Shown here in pieces: positions 9,817 to 23,000 of a stretch of 64,000 nt of DNA (position 1 is its first letter; each line of letters starts with the position of its first letter). The notes below the pieces were generated by a model. It was not told where the DNA came from. It did no database searches and saw only the letters and a program-made list of their open reading frames with translations. Origin of the DNA: Buxus sempervirens (lineage: Eukaryota > Streptophyta > Magnoliopsida > Buxales > Buxaceae); contig OX387182.1 of NCBI GenBank assembly GCA_947561395.2, forward strand, positions 8,108,595 to 8,172,594. The letters run 5' to 3'. Both the position numbers and the translations under genes were made by a program.

Positions 9817-11994
9817 GACTTGCTGTTCTTCAGTTCTTGGTTATGAGGATGACGAAGTTGGAGCCTCAGAAGAATTCATTGCAATCCTTTTTTAATGCAA
9901 ATGCAGCATTCTGGGTAGTGCTTTTAATGTGAAGTACCTGAATCGTACCTGTTCATTAAAGATCTCAATCAGTTTCTTTTCAACTTATGAACAAGGTGTT
10001 GTGTGTGAAGAGATCATTTTCACCGTGAGTGGTGCTCTGGTGTCACGATGAGTGAAAACAAATATGGGACGATTCATGCATGAAAATCACAACATTACTG
10101 TGAACAGTGTGTGACAGTGCTATATCCAATCAAGAGTTTTTCCTGAAAACTGCGATGTTAAAAAAACTTGTAGTTCGATCTTTCAGAGATTGAGACTCTG
10201 GAGATCATATCGTGTTTGATGGTTTTCAAAACCGTGCAATACGTGCTTTGTGAGTGCAAATCTCAGGAAATAATATCCGTGCCTTAATGGGCGGCGACTG
10301 AAAATTTCTTTGAAAACGTGTCCTGAACAATGGTATGGAGAATTTACGCCGCAAGATGGGCAACTTGATTTATGTCTAAATAGCTAGCTCAATATAACCA
10401 CAGATGACGGTTTTATTGTGCGTAGCACGAGACAAAGTTAATGTTTGTTATGAAAGACGATTCAATGTAGGCCCGAAGGCCACTTTGTTGTGAGCTGTGA
10501 AAAGCAATTTTGATGAGCACCTCAGAAGCTGGCTCAATGCATGCCCGGAAAATATTTTGTGCATTTTTGAAAACAGGTTGGTGTAAATGATCTCGAAGTG
10601 CACATGTTTAACGCAAGAACAAATATATACACAGGGAAAATGAAAATTAAATGCTAACAACAAAAAACCCACAAGCGTGTGCATAATCCTAGAAGGGTTG
10701 GTGCCTGTTAAGGCACGACTCCTAGACATACTTGTGTAAGGAAGCACTCCTAAGTCCTGATCAGCCTTTTATCTTTCATCTGTTCTTTCATCTCCTTTTG
10801 GGTGTCAGATTACAATGAAAATGTTTACAACTTGCCATCGAGGGCGAAATTTACAAAAATAATTCTGTAAAGAAAATCACCTTTAGGGTTGTTGGGAACC
10901 CAAAAGGAGGGTACAAGTTTACTTCTTGGCAGGTGGGCTGAAATCCTAAATCTAGGGTTTTTCTGCCCCTGTTCTGGCCTGTTTCTGTTTGATTGTCTGA
11001 TCTGGCCGGCTCTCATCTGCTCAAAAGGCCGACTAAGACTTAAAGTGCTTCCAACGGACTCAATGGATCGAGGCCCACGGCTCACAGGACTCAAATGCAT
11101 GAATCTAGGGTTAGACCCCTGATCAAATTGGGTTGGTTTCCTAAATTAGGGCTAAGGCAGCCCATGGTCTAGGTTTTACTCAGGTTGATGCAAAAAAAAC
11201 GGCGGGGGTTGCTACCCCTGATGGACTTTTGGGTTTTAAATTGATTTTTCCCTTATTTTGTTCCAGCATTCACATTCAGATTCAGATTCAGATCAAGGTT
11301 TTTCAGAATCAATAGGTGGGAAAGGATACCCAGCCCAAGGCATCTGCCTTCAAGGGTCTGAGCCAAGTACTAGACCCTTCGCGTACCATGGCAAGAAACC
11401 AATGGCGCTTGAAGAATCCAGAAACCTGGGGAGATGGGTTTACCCTGCTTTCCCCGGCAAGCCACGGGAGCGTAGAGCTAATACCATCCCAAAAGTAAGT
11501 TTCTCGATTGAAGAAGGGTGGCTGCTAGAGAGATCTAGGTTTTGGTTAAGAAGAACATTCACAGAGTGCAGACATTCAATTCGGATCATCCATGCAAACT
11601 CCCTCGTGCATGTCACCCCACGCAGTTAAAAGTTCATTCACGGTGTAGTGAGGTGCTTGTATGGTGCAGTGGAGTCAAGTGCTGTGTCTGCTTGGGTGAT
11701 TCTCGGATATTGGGCTGATTAAGGGTTCCTTAATGTCACTTTTATAGTGAGAATACAGAACAGTATGTAATACAATGTTTGGGTGGATCCCCAGGTAAGT
11801 GGAGGGTCACAGGGAACCGCTTAAATTCCACTTTCCTTAGGCAATTATCTCGTCCTTATGACAGGATCCCCCAATACCATGTAATTGCATAAGTTCCGTA
11901 AACCACTAAGGCTGGACAAGAAGTATTTCCTAAATCTGCTTATATCCACCTAAGTTGACTCATTTGATAACCAGGGTCCGACTAGGTTGAGGGG
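9817..11994 (-). other. Element 1 5' leader, non-coding
   Basis: About 2.2 kb lies between the primer site and gag. I see no recognisable protein or array here; short ORFs have no family signature. A few ATTCAG repeats occur near 11270-11300. A long leader is usual for this lineage. Confidence 0.65.
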
Positions 11995-12012
11995 TCCCCA
12001 GTGGAGTCGCCA
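11995..12012 (-). promoter_or_regulatory. Primer binding site, tRNA-Arg type
   Basis: On the minus strand TGGCGACTCCACTGGGGA follows the 5' LTR after a three-base spacer. This is the primer site type known for Ogre/Tat elements, complementary to a tRNA-Arg 3' end. It fixes the element as minus-strand. Confidence 0.9.
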
Positions 12013-12015
12013 AGC

Positions 12016-14440
12016 TGTGCGCACCAAAAATCTGGATCCTAGATCGCACACCGGGCGCACCTTTGGTGCGTGCCTCGGGACATTCGGAGTCGCCACTGCC
12101 TGAGAGTGCAGGCAGACACGATTTTGCCCTAACCGGGTCTAAGTCTGGTCTGCGGCTTATTAGAGATCTAGCTAAGTCCTCGGTTACGTCCGGGGAAGCC
12201 CTAAGGCACCCCGGCCCGCCCTGTCGGTTTGACGGGTCCCTCGGGTCTCCCTGGTTTTTGAGTCAATTTCACCCTTTTCCTAGACCAGCATGCTGACTTG
12301 TAAGGTCTGGCGGGGCCCGCTAGAGGTGTGGGTCCCTTTTTATTTGATTTTATCTTTTTATTTATTTAAGTGATGTGGGTCGGACCCGGGTCCCGTTGGA
12401 AGACCCGTGGGCTGTCATGGTTGGGCCTTGGGCCCAGTAGGGTTATTGGGTAACCCTTTTTTGGTTATTTAAATTTTATTTATTTACACTTTTATTTGGG
12501 CTTGATGGGCTTGGATTTGGCCCATTAGCCAAAGGTCAAGGGGCCCGGGCCTGTTTATTGAAAACAGGCCTGGTATGGGCCAGTCAAAAGTGGGCCCCAC
12601 AAATGGGCCTATGGTAATCTTGGTGGGCCCATCTAGGCCCACAGTCTTTTATTGGGCTCACAATAGCCCAAATTGTCTAAAAGGCCGGTTCGGGCCAGTT
12701 CGGGTCGGGTTAAGTCCAACCGGGCCAGAAAATTGTGTTTTTTAAGCTACTTTACATTTTGCCCGTATTTCCTCTACGGTCCGCCTTGACCGTGAATTAA
12801 TTACGGTCTCCTCTGTCCGTGAATTAAACACGGTCCAGGCTGGACCGACCTGAGTTTACGGACGCGACTTAGTTTACATGTTTGCTGCCGATTCTCCCTG
12901 GGATCAATTCCGGCTGTCTTTTTGGGATCTCCAATAACTTTTGTGGTGATTCCAAGTCCTTGGAATTCTTCATTTCCTTCTTTTGACTTGTAAAGTCATC
13001 TTTTTCTTCTTCTTTTGCATCTTAGAGAAGTGAGATTGTCTCTTAGTCACCCACAGTCAATTTCCAGGAAGGGAATGAGGGGAATTTACAGGGGTGGAAT
13101 AGTTCTAAAAAAAACATTATAGTAAAATGAATTAGTTTAAAGTATCCATGTTAATTCATGAATAGCCTCTTCCTTTTTAATGAAATAATCACTTTAATTT
13201 TAGCCTCTCATGGCCTTAAACAAGTAACAAACAGGTTAGAAGCATTGGGATAAAATAAAGAAAATAAAGAGAAGTTAAAAGTAATTATACTTTACTTGCA
13301 AGAAATTACAAAAATACTTACAATGTAGCCTTCTTGTTGATTGGTTGTTCTTTGTAGTGTCCTAGTAATTTCAGCAGCGCTTCCGCGTCCCGTTAGATTT
13401 CACAGATTGAATTTGAAAGGGATTTGACAGGTTCCTTTGTCAAATGGGTGGAAGAAGAAGGTTTAGGCAAGGTTTTGGAATGGCAAGGGTATTTTGGACA
13501 TTATATTGGCTTGGGTAGGGTGGTGGCAATTGGGCAGGGCTTGGCCGTGGGGAGCACCAGGAGGGAGAGGGAGGAGGCCAGAGAGGGATGGCTTGTTTCA
13601 ATGAAGGGGGGTGGCCTCTCTATTTATAGGCAAAAATCCCGTGCCCGTATTTGAAGTACGGGCGTGCCTTGCCCGTACTTCAAGTACGGGCGTGCCTTGC
13701 CCGTAATTCAAATACGGGCGAAAAACGAATATTTGCAATTATCGCAGATTCTTCCGTAAGGGACGCGTGTCCCGCCGTACAGCGACGCGTGTTTCCTTCT
13801 AGAAGCTTGCCCGTATTTGAAATACGGGCATGCCTTGCCCGTACTTCAAATACGGTCCAGCACGTTTTTAAAATGTTGGATTTCAAATGCTTTATTAAAT
13901 TTGATTTATTTAAAGATTTTTATCCGATTTTTTTATTATTTTATTATAAAAAACGAGATTCTTTTATTAAAATATTATTAAAAAAACAAAGATATTTTTA
14001 TTAAATGATTATTTTATTTATTTAATTCATTTATTCTGCTTTTTGCTGCTGTTTTGCCACATGGGCAGCTTTCTTTGAAATTTCAACTACCCATAACTTT
14101 TCCGTCCGATGTCCGATTTCAGCAAATTTGGTGTTGTTGGAATCGGCTCGGAACCCACTATCCACTGGGATCAAATTGGGCAGTTGAATTGGGTTTGAAC
14201 AAAAAGTCAACTTTCGCTTCCCCAAAAGTTTGACCGGCTCATAACTTCCTCATCTGGACTCCAATTCCAGCAAATCCAGTTGCGTTGGAACCGTGTCGGA
14301 ATGCTCTTTTCAATGAGATGAAGTTTGATGGCCAAATTCTCTTGAATCAATAAGTCAATTTTTGACCCCCTCAGGGTTTGACTTTTAGTTTGATTTTTCA
14401 TTTTTCTTTATTTTGGGGGTGCAAAAATCAGGTGCTAACA
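12016..14440 (-). repeat. Element 1, 5' LTR (complete, 2425 bp)
   Basis: On the minus strand it starts TGTTAGCACC at 14440 and ends GGTGCGCACA at 12016, giving TG...CA ends with short inverted ends. The adjacent primer site and the match to 1-2379 define both borders. The palindrome cluster lies at about 13643-13856. Confidence 0.95.
13620..13629 (-). promoter_or_regulatory. TATA box in Element 1 5' LTR
   Basis: CTATAAATAG on the minus strand is the promoter copy that would drive gag transcription of Element 1. Its position matches the box in the 3' LTR. Confidence 0.75.
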
Positions 14441-15243
14441 CATAGTATGAACTCCTGCAACAAATCAAATCTTTCTCATCTAAATTTCCTGTAACTCAAG
14501 AGAAAAGTCTAATTTTCATTGAAACAAAATAAGTTCACATGACAGCCAACAGTATTTTGACTACCAAATCATTAAAATGCCAATAAAATGGGTGAATATA
14601 ACCGTTGTAGGTCTTGAAGAAATTTTCCAATGAGCCAAAATCACCAACAATGGAAACATGAGCATACAGTTATGCCTGTCAAAATCAGACCACATTACAT
14701 GGATTCCACGTGACTACTAAGACTGCTCGTGTCACATTGCCACATTAATTTGCAGCATACACGGATTCCACCTAGATTATGAGAGGCAAGAGAATCAACC
14801 AAAAAAATTTAGATTGTAATAAGAAGCTGAAAAAAACATTGAAATAAAACTACATGCAACTTATGTTTTGCTTCCCTAAGCATCAAAACACGATCAAATG
14901 CCTACCACAATACAAAATTACTTTGACATCCAATTGTTAGTAGTCATTTAAGCAAAGTAAGAAGGAAGCCCACATATAAAAAGAAGGCAAAAGGAAACAT
15001 GGAAACACAAGGAGCCTATAACTACCCATTGATCAAAAGCTCCACACTAACAGGAAAGAGGTGGCCACAAATGAAGTAAAAATCCAACAAGAACAAATCC
15101 TTGCAACAAGTATAAAATACTGAGACCCTGTTCTCCTGTTCTCCCCATCACCTATTGTCACAATAAGAAAACTAATAAGTAAAGTAACAAGTATAAATTT
15201 TTACAAAGCAAATACTGAGACCCTGTAAATTAGTTTCAACCAA
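14441..15243 (-). other. MULE 3' non-coding sequence
   Basis: About 800 bases lie between the end of Element 1 and the transposase stop codon. I see no gene here. An 18-base segment TCACATGACAGCCAACAG at 14535-14552 recurs at 17942-17959 on the other side of the transposase gene. Confidence 0.5.
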
Positions 15244-17876
15244 TTACCTGTTGCTTGACGTGTTGCCACGTTGATGTTCTTCTTGTTCACGTTGACGTGA
15301 ACTATTCCCCTGCATTAAATAAATGAAATTTATAATCAAACTTATTATGAATTCAAAAGAAAGAAATACAAAACATTAATTGGTTAGGTGGTCATACCTC
15401 TCGTCTAGACCCAGACGCCTTACTGCTACACCTCATCGGGCCACGCTGGCATGTCCTTTTGTTGTGACCAAATTGTTTACAGATACAACACCGTAGTGTA
15501 CTTGATCTACGTACTTCACCCGTGGTGCATGGTTCATCTGCCTCTCTCCTTCTATTTTTCTTCGGTCTTCCAGTCAAACGACGAAGACAAGGAGGCATCA
15601 ATGGCTCCACCTCAACTGTTGGCCACATCTTTTGATCCGGAATTGGATGAATCATTTCAGCATATGCCCTCAAGTATGTGTCAACCCTATAACATTGGTC
15701 ACAATAGTTCTCTAAATTCTCCCTTCTCCATCTTATGCATTGTACTGCATGCTTACATGGTATCCCTGACAAATCCCACACCTTGCAAGTACATGTCCGT
15801 GGACCGAGCTTTACAATATATCTGCTTGTTTCATCCTCCTTTACTTCATATTCATCTTGACCGGCAAACAATACACGACAGTTCCTTGAAGCCCTGATTC
15901 TTGCATCCAATATGCCACAAACTTTGGGGGTTACCAATGTAGTCCATGTCAATGCAGTTTGGTGTCGTTTTTGAATTTTTACCATCCACCTCGACCTTAT
16001 ACCATCCACTAAAGATATGATAGACTTCTCTCTATGTTCACCAACCCACTGATTGAAAGACTCTGTCAAGTTATTTGTAATGTGATCATTCTTCACGCGC
16101 ACATCAAAAGCGTGTCTCGACCAAGTAGATGGAGGGATTTCCTTCAGCCAATCATATGCCTCAGGTGATGCATCCTTGATCCGCTCCATTGCATCCTCGA
16201 AGTCAAATACATGATAGGCTCTAGCTGCTGTCCAGAATAAATTCTTCAATAAAACACCCTTGTGAACTGTTTTGAAGTTGCTATAAACATGTCTTGCACA
16301 ATAACGCTGGGTAGCATATGGGAAGATGTCTCCAATTGCCTTTATAATACCCTATAAAGTGTAAAATAAAATAAAGTTACGAATTATAGCAAATTAAATA
16401 CCTTCTGTTTAATCTAGCAAATGAATGACTTAAAAGTTAAACATTAATAAATACCTTCTGTCTATCTGACATGAAAGTCCATGGTTGATCCACACTTCCA
16501 ATAATCATGTATAAGTATTGTAAGAAAAAGGACCAACTATACTGTGTTTCTGCTTCAACCACTGCAACAGCCAAAGGAAACAAACTACCATTCCCATCTA
16601 ATGCTATTGCAGCTAACAATACTCCTCCAAATGGACCCTTCAAGTGACAACCATCAAGTCCAATAAATGGTCGACATCCTTGAATGAATCCAATCTTCAT
16701 TGCATTAAAGCTAATGAAGTATCTCTTGAATCTGGGAGTTGAAGAGGGACCCAACCGCTCTGACTCAATCTTTACCAAACTCCCTGGGTTGGTAGCTCTA
16801 ACAACTTCAGAATATCTCCATAGCATCCCATACGCCTGTCCATGCGTTCCCTCTACGTCTTCAATTGCCTTCCTCCTAGGCCTCCTTAACTGCATATCAC
16901 TGGCCTCAATACCATACTGAGAATGGATGATCTCTCTAATAGATGAAATAGGCAACTTTGGATTTGCACGAAGTTGTGGAATAATCTTATCCGATATCCA
17001 TCTAGAGTTTGCTTCAATATTCTTGTGTACACGAGTACAATTATGTTCTGGCTGAATTGTCTTGATCATGAAAGTCATCCCATCAGGTCTCAGTGATGCA
17101 TGTAGTCTCCACCTACAATCCGCATTAGCACACCCAACTGTGACCCGAGTTCGCTCATTCTTCATTCTCTTTATGTTGAATCCTTCTCTAATCGCAAACT
17201 CAGCTAGGGCTTTTCTGAAATCATTGATGCTAAGAAATAGCATACCTTTCTCAAGTTTAGGCTCCTCCATACCATGTTCCATATCTAAATCAAAACTCCC
17301 ATCCTCAACATGTTCTTCATCTATGTCAACTAAACTTTGGTAGTCCGGATCGGATTCATAATCAGAGAGTTGGTTTCCATTATCTTCTTCATATTCAAAA
17401 CCTACTTCAGCATGTTCTCGTGGTACGCGTGTGTCATTCAACACTTCTTCACCTTCTTCTTCTCCCTCATTACTTAACTCATCTTCATCTTCATCTTCAC
17501 TTATTATAACCTCCTCCTCTACCCAATCATCATCATCATCTATTGATTCTTGTTCCTCACTTCTTCTTCCACCTGAAGTAGCCGCTTCCTCTTGCGTACA
17601 TTGAGATATTAGAACTGCAGGCTCTTCCTCCACGACCAAGTTGATCTCATTTACATTGCTATAGAGCTCAAACACCTTCATTAATATTGTATCACCATCA
17701 ATAACGTGTAAATCTTGTGAACCAGGAGCACGATACTTGATGGTGAAAGCACTACCAACATCAACCTTAGCTACATGCATGGCATCATCCGCCAAATCAA
17801 GATAACTATATCTGTCTTTATCCACATTATCAATGTAATCAACGCCTCTTGAGTGATGAAATTTAAGTGTATGCAT
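15244..17876 (-). CDS. MULE (MuDR-type) transposase, three exons
   Basis: This encodes the enzyme that cuts and moves the MULE. Exon 1 is 17876-16455, exon 2 16351-15398, exon 3 15309-15244. Introns have GT/AG ends (CAGAAG|GTATTT...TTATAG|GGTATT; GAGAG|GTATGA...ATGCAG|GGGAAT) and keep the frame; across the first junction the text reads MSDRQK-GIIKAIGDIFP. Exon 1 has an acidic stretch (about residues 115-200), then the MuDR DNA-binding region with FNIKRMKNERTRVTVGC and CRWRLHA, then the DDE core start FIGLDGCHLKG. Exon 2 has the SWIM zinc finger CTCKVWDLSGIPCKHAV and a knuckle CCICKQFGHNKRTC. No stop or frameshift was seen, so it may be intact. The promoter side is now separated from the MULE right end by Element 2. 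Exon 3 and the stop are inferred from splice signals only. Confidence 0.88.
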
Positions 17877-18253
17877 CTTGTTCAGAAGAAACTACGCCTA
17901 ACAAATTGAACAAGATGAAATTAGCTACACATCACACCATATCACATGACAGCCAACAGCAAAAGTCTGGACAAACAAGGACTAATAGCAATAAACTTTG
18001 AAAATTGAGGCACTAAACTTTGCTACCATGTTGGGGTACAGGTTTGAGTTCTCACCTATTTGGTTCCTAAGTTTAGCAGATAATCCCTAACATTATGCCT
18101 ACTTATGTTGACATCAAGTCATAGATCATGAAGTCAAGCCTGTGATATTGTATCAAACATGAAGACACTCATGGCCTCAGCCCTTAATTTCATCCATCAG
18201 ATTTACCAGGAAGTGCACAACAAGGCAACTTAATTTCATCTACCTTTGAAATC

Positions 18254-18258
18254 ATTAT
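18254..18258. repeat. Target site duplication ATTAT, left
   Basis: ATTAT here is repeated at 30532-30536 directly after the other end of Element 2. This 5-bp duplication confirms both borders and shows that the MULE was the insertion target. Confidence 0.85.
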
Positions 18259-20070
18259 TGTGAGACATGGAAAAAATCAATTTAATGATTTCCTAATCAT
18301 CACACGGGATTATATAAAACAAAGAGTCACCACCATTCAATTTAGGTGTGAATGGACACCAAAATATTAAATAAGCACAAAAGGCAATTTTTAGGGCAAA
18401 ATATCCCTCCTAAAAAAAACAACCAGAGATGGGTAAGGGGATTAAGTTATGAACAGGGGAAGGTGTTAGGCACCCCTATTCATCCACACAAGGTGGTTGC
18501 CAGGCATTGTTCATGTTTTACAAATAAAAAAGGCTTGCTATAAAAATCAGGAAAAATCTCAAAAAAGCAAAATTGTATGGTTTTTTCATATGAATAGTCT
18601 GATTGATCCAGAACTTTCAAACATGATCATACCATTCCTAGGGTTTCATGATCAAAATAAAATTGAGATAAAATCAAATAAAATCAATTTAAAGTGAAAA
18701 CTCCAAAAATCTGGCTTCAAGTCAAATTCTAGAAATCTAGAAAAATATGATTTTTATAAAATATTTCAAAATTGAACTTGAATAGTCCAGGAGATAGATA
18801 AAGCCCAAATTTCACATTAAATCTGAAAATCAAAACCAAAAATACCCTCATTGATGAAAAACACCAAAAGGGGAGAATTTAGACCGTAGGGTCTTCTCTC
18901 AAAAGTGAAAAACAATTTAAAAATCATCTCATGAAACCCTAGACATTATTTTCAGGCTTCTGGATTCAGATCTACCATATTGATCATGATAAATCCAAGA
19001 TCCTAGCTTAAAATCACAAAACTCACGAAAACAGTGCTGTAGGTGCAAAAGTGGCAAAAATCCAAATTTTGGAAAATAGTGGGGATCTCATGCTATAGAC
19101 ATCATAGATTCATGTTATTCATTCAGATATATCATAAAAAGCATTAAAACATGATCAGGATATTCAAAATAGCCACATCTCACAAATTAGAGCACATGGG
19201 GGTCTACCCTACGGATCCACTTGTTCCCCTTTCCCCTAGTTCTCTCTTCACGTTTTACGGTTAGAGAGACTCTTGAGGTACTTAGAGATAGGTTTGGGTA
19301 TACAAACACAATCAAAGGCCTTATTCTAGAAAAAAAGAAAAAAACAGTTATGGGGTTCTATTCTAGGGATCCACCTGTTCTCCTTTCCCCTAGTTCTCTC
19401 TTCACGTTTTACGGCTAGAGAGACCCTTGAGGTACTTAGAGACAAGTTTAGGAATACAAAAACAGATATGGCCTTATTCTACAGCAATAGAGATGATCCT
19501 ATTACTTCTAGAATTGAAGACAGAAAATAAAAAGGGATAGGAGACTTACCTGGATTGAGCAGGCAGAGCAGCAAGGATTCCTTTCCTTCTCTTGGAGCTT
19601 TTGATTCTTCAAAATTTCGTGGCTCTTAGCTAGAGGAGAGACCCTCTATTTATAGGCAAGCACAGGGGTAAGGCTAGTCCAAAGGTTTGGCAAGATAGAG
19701 TTTCAGTTTTAGTTAAACACAAGATCATGCCAATCCTTTATCCACAAGGATAAATGAGATAATTCGAACAGATAAATAAGAGAATTCGTTTATCCAAGAG
19801 AGATATTTGGGTGCAGATAAGGCTGAAAAATTAAAAAGGTAAAATTCGCACAAAGACCCCCGTGACCGTATATATATTACGGTTGCGCCCTGCCCGTATT
19901 ATTAATACGGGCACGCCGTGACCGTATATCAACTGCAGATATGACCAGTTCGTAAACAAAATACGGTCATGACCAGTTTAGCCAGATTTTACACTTTTTT
20001 GACTTGTTTCAAATCCCAATTAATATTTTCAATTATTTTCTCATTTTTAGTGCAATTTGGGGTGTCTACA
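18259..20070 (-). repeat. Element 2, 3' LTR
   Basis: On the minus strand it starts TGTAGACACC at 20070 and ends CATGTCTCACA. It includes the conserved box around GGTGTTAGGCACC near 18455-18475 that is shared by several LTRs of the window. Confidence 0.92.
19646..19655 (-). promoter_or_regulatory. TATA box in Element 2 3' LTR
   Basis: CTATAAATAG on the minus strand. The palindrome cluster (19862-19975) lies about 200 bases upstream in the sense direction; its best member has arms GCCCGTATTA and TAATACGGGC. Confidence 0.75.
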
Positions 20071-20087
20071 GCTGCCCCCTCTTTGCT
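20071..20087 (-). promoter_or_regulatory. Polypurine tract of Element 2
   Basis: AAAGAGGGGGCAGC on the minus strand directly precedes the LTR start TGTAGACACC. Confidence 0.85.
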
Positions 20088-23000
20088 GGTAATTGGAACC
20101 AATTACGAGCAGAGAGCAAAAAAGACCCACCAATTGCACTTTCTGAGACTTTTGTCTAACTAATTGCACTTTGCAAGGATCAAATGGATGATTTTATAAA
20201 AAAAGAATTGATTGTGGAAGATTTGCTAAGAAGTCCCTCAGCTTAAGGGCCAAATCCTCCTCTCTCCTCTCACTGAGCTCTCGTGGCTATGAAGTGAGAT
20301 TTGAGACAAAATTTTTAAATAAAAGTGGGTAAGGTGGCAATCCTTGCAACTTACAACTAATATAAACATTGATCTCCTAAAAAGTGTGGAGAAAATGATG
20401 AAAAAGACAATTTTTCTAGGTGGCCTGCAGTTGTAGCACAATGAACAGCAAAGAACGGACACAACTCAAAATTGCACATTTGAAAAACATCTCATTAATT
20501 GAACTTGCTTTGGTCCAACAAAGAAATGATAAAAACATGGATTCGAAGATAGCCAATGAAACCCCTGCTTGAAGTGGGGTGGCGTCTCTTCCTTATCTCA
20601 GATTTCTTGGAGCTCTCGTGGCTATGAAAAGAAATCTGAGACAAGCAATTTTTGAAAAGAATGTGGATTTAAAATTGACCACTGCAAACTCAATTGATTT
20701 TGATGTTTTTCACTTTTTGAATTTTCCTGATTGATTTTCTTATTTGATATACCTGGGTGCCATTTGATGCCCAAACCTGTGCTTGAATACTCTGCAACTT
20801 GCTTTTGCTTCTTTATCTTCTTGCTCTCTCAATAACGATGTATGTGCCATGACTGCCCATAACCTGTCTTCATGCTTTTTAATTGCCCAAGTAAATGCCC
20901 TCATCTTGATTGATGGATCATGATCTGTTGATCTAACCTCATGCCTTTACAACCCATGATTTGTCTTTCATGCCTTCTTGCTGCCTCAGTAAAATCCTTC
21001 TTCATGATTGAAGAATTGGGAACCCATGTCTAATGAAGAAAACATGCCACTGCTTCGAAGCCTTTTCTTTTTTTTTTTTTTTTTCAAATCCGAAGACTAA
21101 AGCTTGATTGCTTCTTTCAGATGTTGGAATTCATTCCAATGAAAACCCAGAAGGAAAGACACTGAGCATGCCCCAGTTTTGATTGTTTGAAGAAGTATTT
21201 GCCCCTCAGTAGAGATGATCCTCTTTTTTCCTTTTTCTCTTTTTTTTTTCTTTTTTTTTTTTTAACCTTTGCCAAAAAGAAACCCTAATAGAAGAATGCA
21301 AATTCAAATGCAAATATAAGAAAATATGTTTTATACTAGTGGCCTCAGAATTCTCTAATGCTTGCAAAACAAATGTTTTATGAAAAGATATAGATTCTCA
21401 TCATAGGCCAAAAATATATTTTTTTTGCTTTTTTGTGTTTTTATATTTTTTTGAAAAAATGATCCAATCATTTATTAGCATATAGTCCAAAAGAATTAAA
21501 ATCAAGTTGAATAATGGGAAGATTATTTCAAAAAATGAAGAAAGACCAAAATAAGCCTTCGGAACCTTTAGAATCATTCCCATGACCATCGGCTTGTCAA
21601 TTGATGCTCCAGATATGACGAATCTTTCAATCTGACTATTTTGCCCCAGTCTAGAAAGACATTTTCCTTCATCCAATTGAAGAGCAATTGTTTCTCCATT
21701 GTATCCATGATATGAGAATTTATGACTTCAACTTCAGCAATAATTTCCTAATGGCAATTTTGATGGCCATCAACTTATTCACGATTCATATCATTGTTCT
21801 GATTATGTTGTTTCAGTCTTGAAAAGAGAATTTTCCTCAATCACTTGAAGAGTGACTGTATCTCAAAATAACCACCAACATGAGGACATCACCTGGATCT
21901 ATGCCAATTCTGGACTTTCCTCTCTAACAATTTCCTTCTTGTAGATAGCTGATTATTTGCCATGTAGAGCCCTTTCGGGTTTTCACTACATTTCCTTCAT
22001 TTTTCCTTTTTCTTTTTCTTTTTCTTTTTTTTAATCCTTCATCACCAGCAACTATGTAGTCAAAGCTGTCTTAATTCAAAATTTCTTAATCAAAGAGGGC
22101 TTATGAATGGGACGAAACGAAGGCTTGGTGTTAGTTTAGAAAGAAAAAGGAATAAAAGGCTCAAATACCCTATGATCAAATGGGTTAACTGAAATTGTAA
22201 CTTTTAAGGCATTTTTTCCCTTGGAATGAATAAAAAATTGTCCCCCAGTAATGAAGTTCTTCCTCCATTTTGATTTCTTCATTTGAAACTTATTCTCCAG
22301 TATTGAACTTCTTTTTTCCATTCTTTTCTTCACAATTTTGAAGACATTCTCCAAATAGCATTTGATTATCTTTTTTTTTCTTTCTTTTTCTTTTTTTTTT
22401 TCATTTCTTTGCCCCATTTTCTGAAAACATATTCAAAATTCCTTTTGAACTTTAATAATTGTCCCTTCATTCCTTTTTTTTTTTTATGCCTTAATAAATT
22501 TGCCCCAGTGTGGGGTTACAATTCTCAGTTTAGGTTACTTGGAAAAATGTATCAGGCTCAAAGGGTTTAACTAGGGATTTAAAAATTTTTGAGGATATAA
22601 GAAAGAAAGGCCTCTTATCATTTTAAGAAAAGTTTGAATTTTAGACTTGGTAGAGTTGCACTACATGACTGGCTCAGGATTTTTTATTCTCTTTTTTTTC
22701 TTCTTAATCACCTTTTGTCAACATGAAAGCCTCTTTAAATAGAACTTCTGTTATGAACAATTTTTTCACCTTTTGATCAATCTTATGAATTTGGATTCTT
22801 TCCATCAAATGATGACCAATTCTATTTCCAACAAAAAGGTCAGATTCTTCCATATTTTCAAGTGCAAAGCCCCAAAATTTCTTCAAACAATATTATCAAC
22901 TTCCCCTTGAACGAATCAGCAAGTGGTGCGATCCTTTTTGTATTCTAATGCAGAAACTTCAAATCTTCTTCTATCTTTTCTGTTGAAGACTGTGGGTCAT

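Larger units (their letters stand above)
1..14440 (-). mobile_element. Element 1: gag-only Tat/Ogre-type LTR retrotransposon
   Basis: Two near-identical 2.4-kb direct repeats (1-2379 and 12016-14440, offset 12061) enclose a 9.6-kb interior read on the minus strand. Next to the right copy is an 18-base primer site matching tRNA-Arg, and next to the left copy a polypurine tract, so the right copy is the 5' LTR. The interior encodes a Tat-type Gag and a second Gag-like ORF. I found no protease, RT, RNase H or integrase motif on either strand. It is therefore a non-autonomous element of the class named TR-GAG, presumably mobilised by an autonomous relative. About 6 differences, all transitions, over 2379 compared LTR bases indicate a recent insertion. 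The outermost roughly 46 bases of the left LTR and its target duplication lie outside the window. On the right it abuts MULE sequence starting catag. Confidence 0.9.

Noticed and set aside
1-14440. Tandem gene duplication (identical ORFs at 2-2340 and 12063-14401)
   Set aside because: The 2.4-kb duplicates are the two LTRs of one element, shown by primer site, polypurine tract and gag between them.
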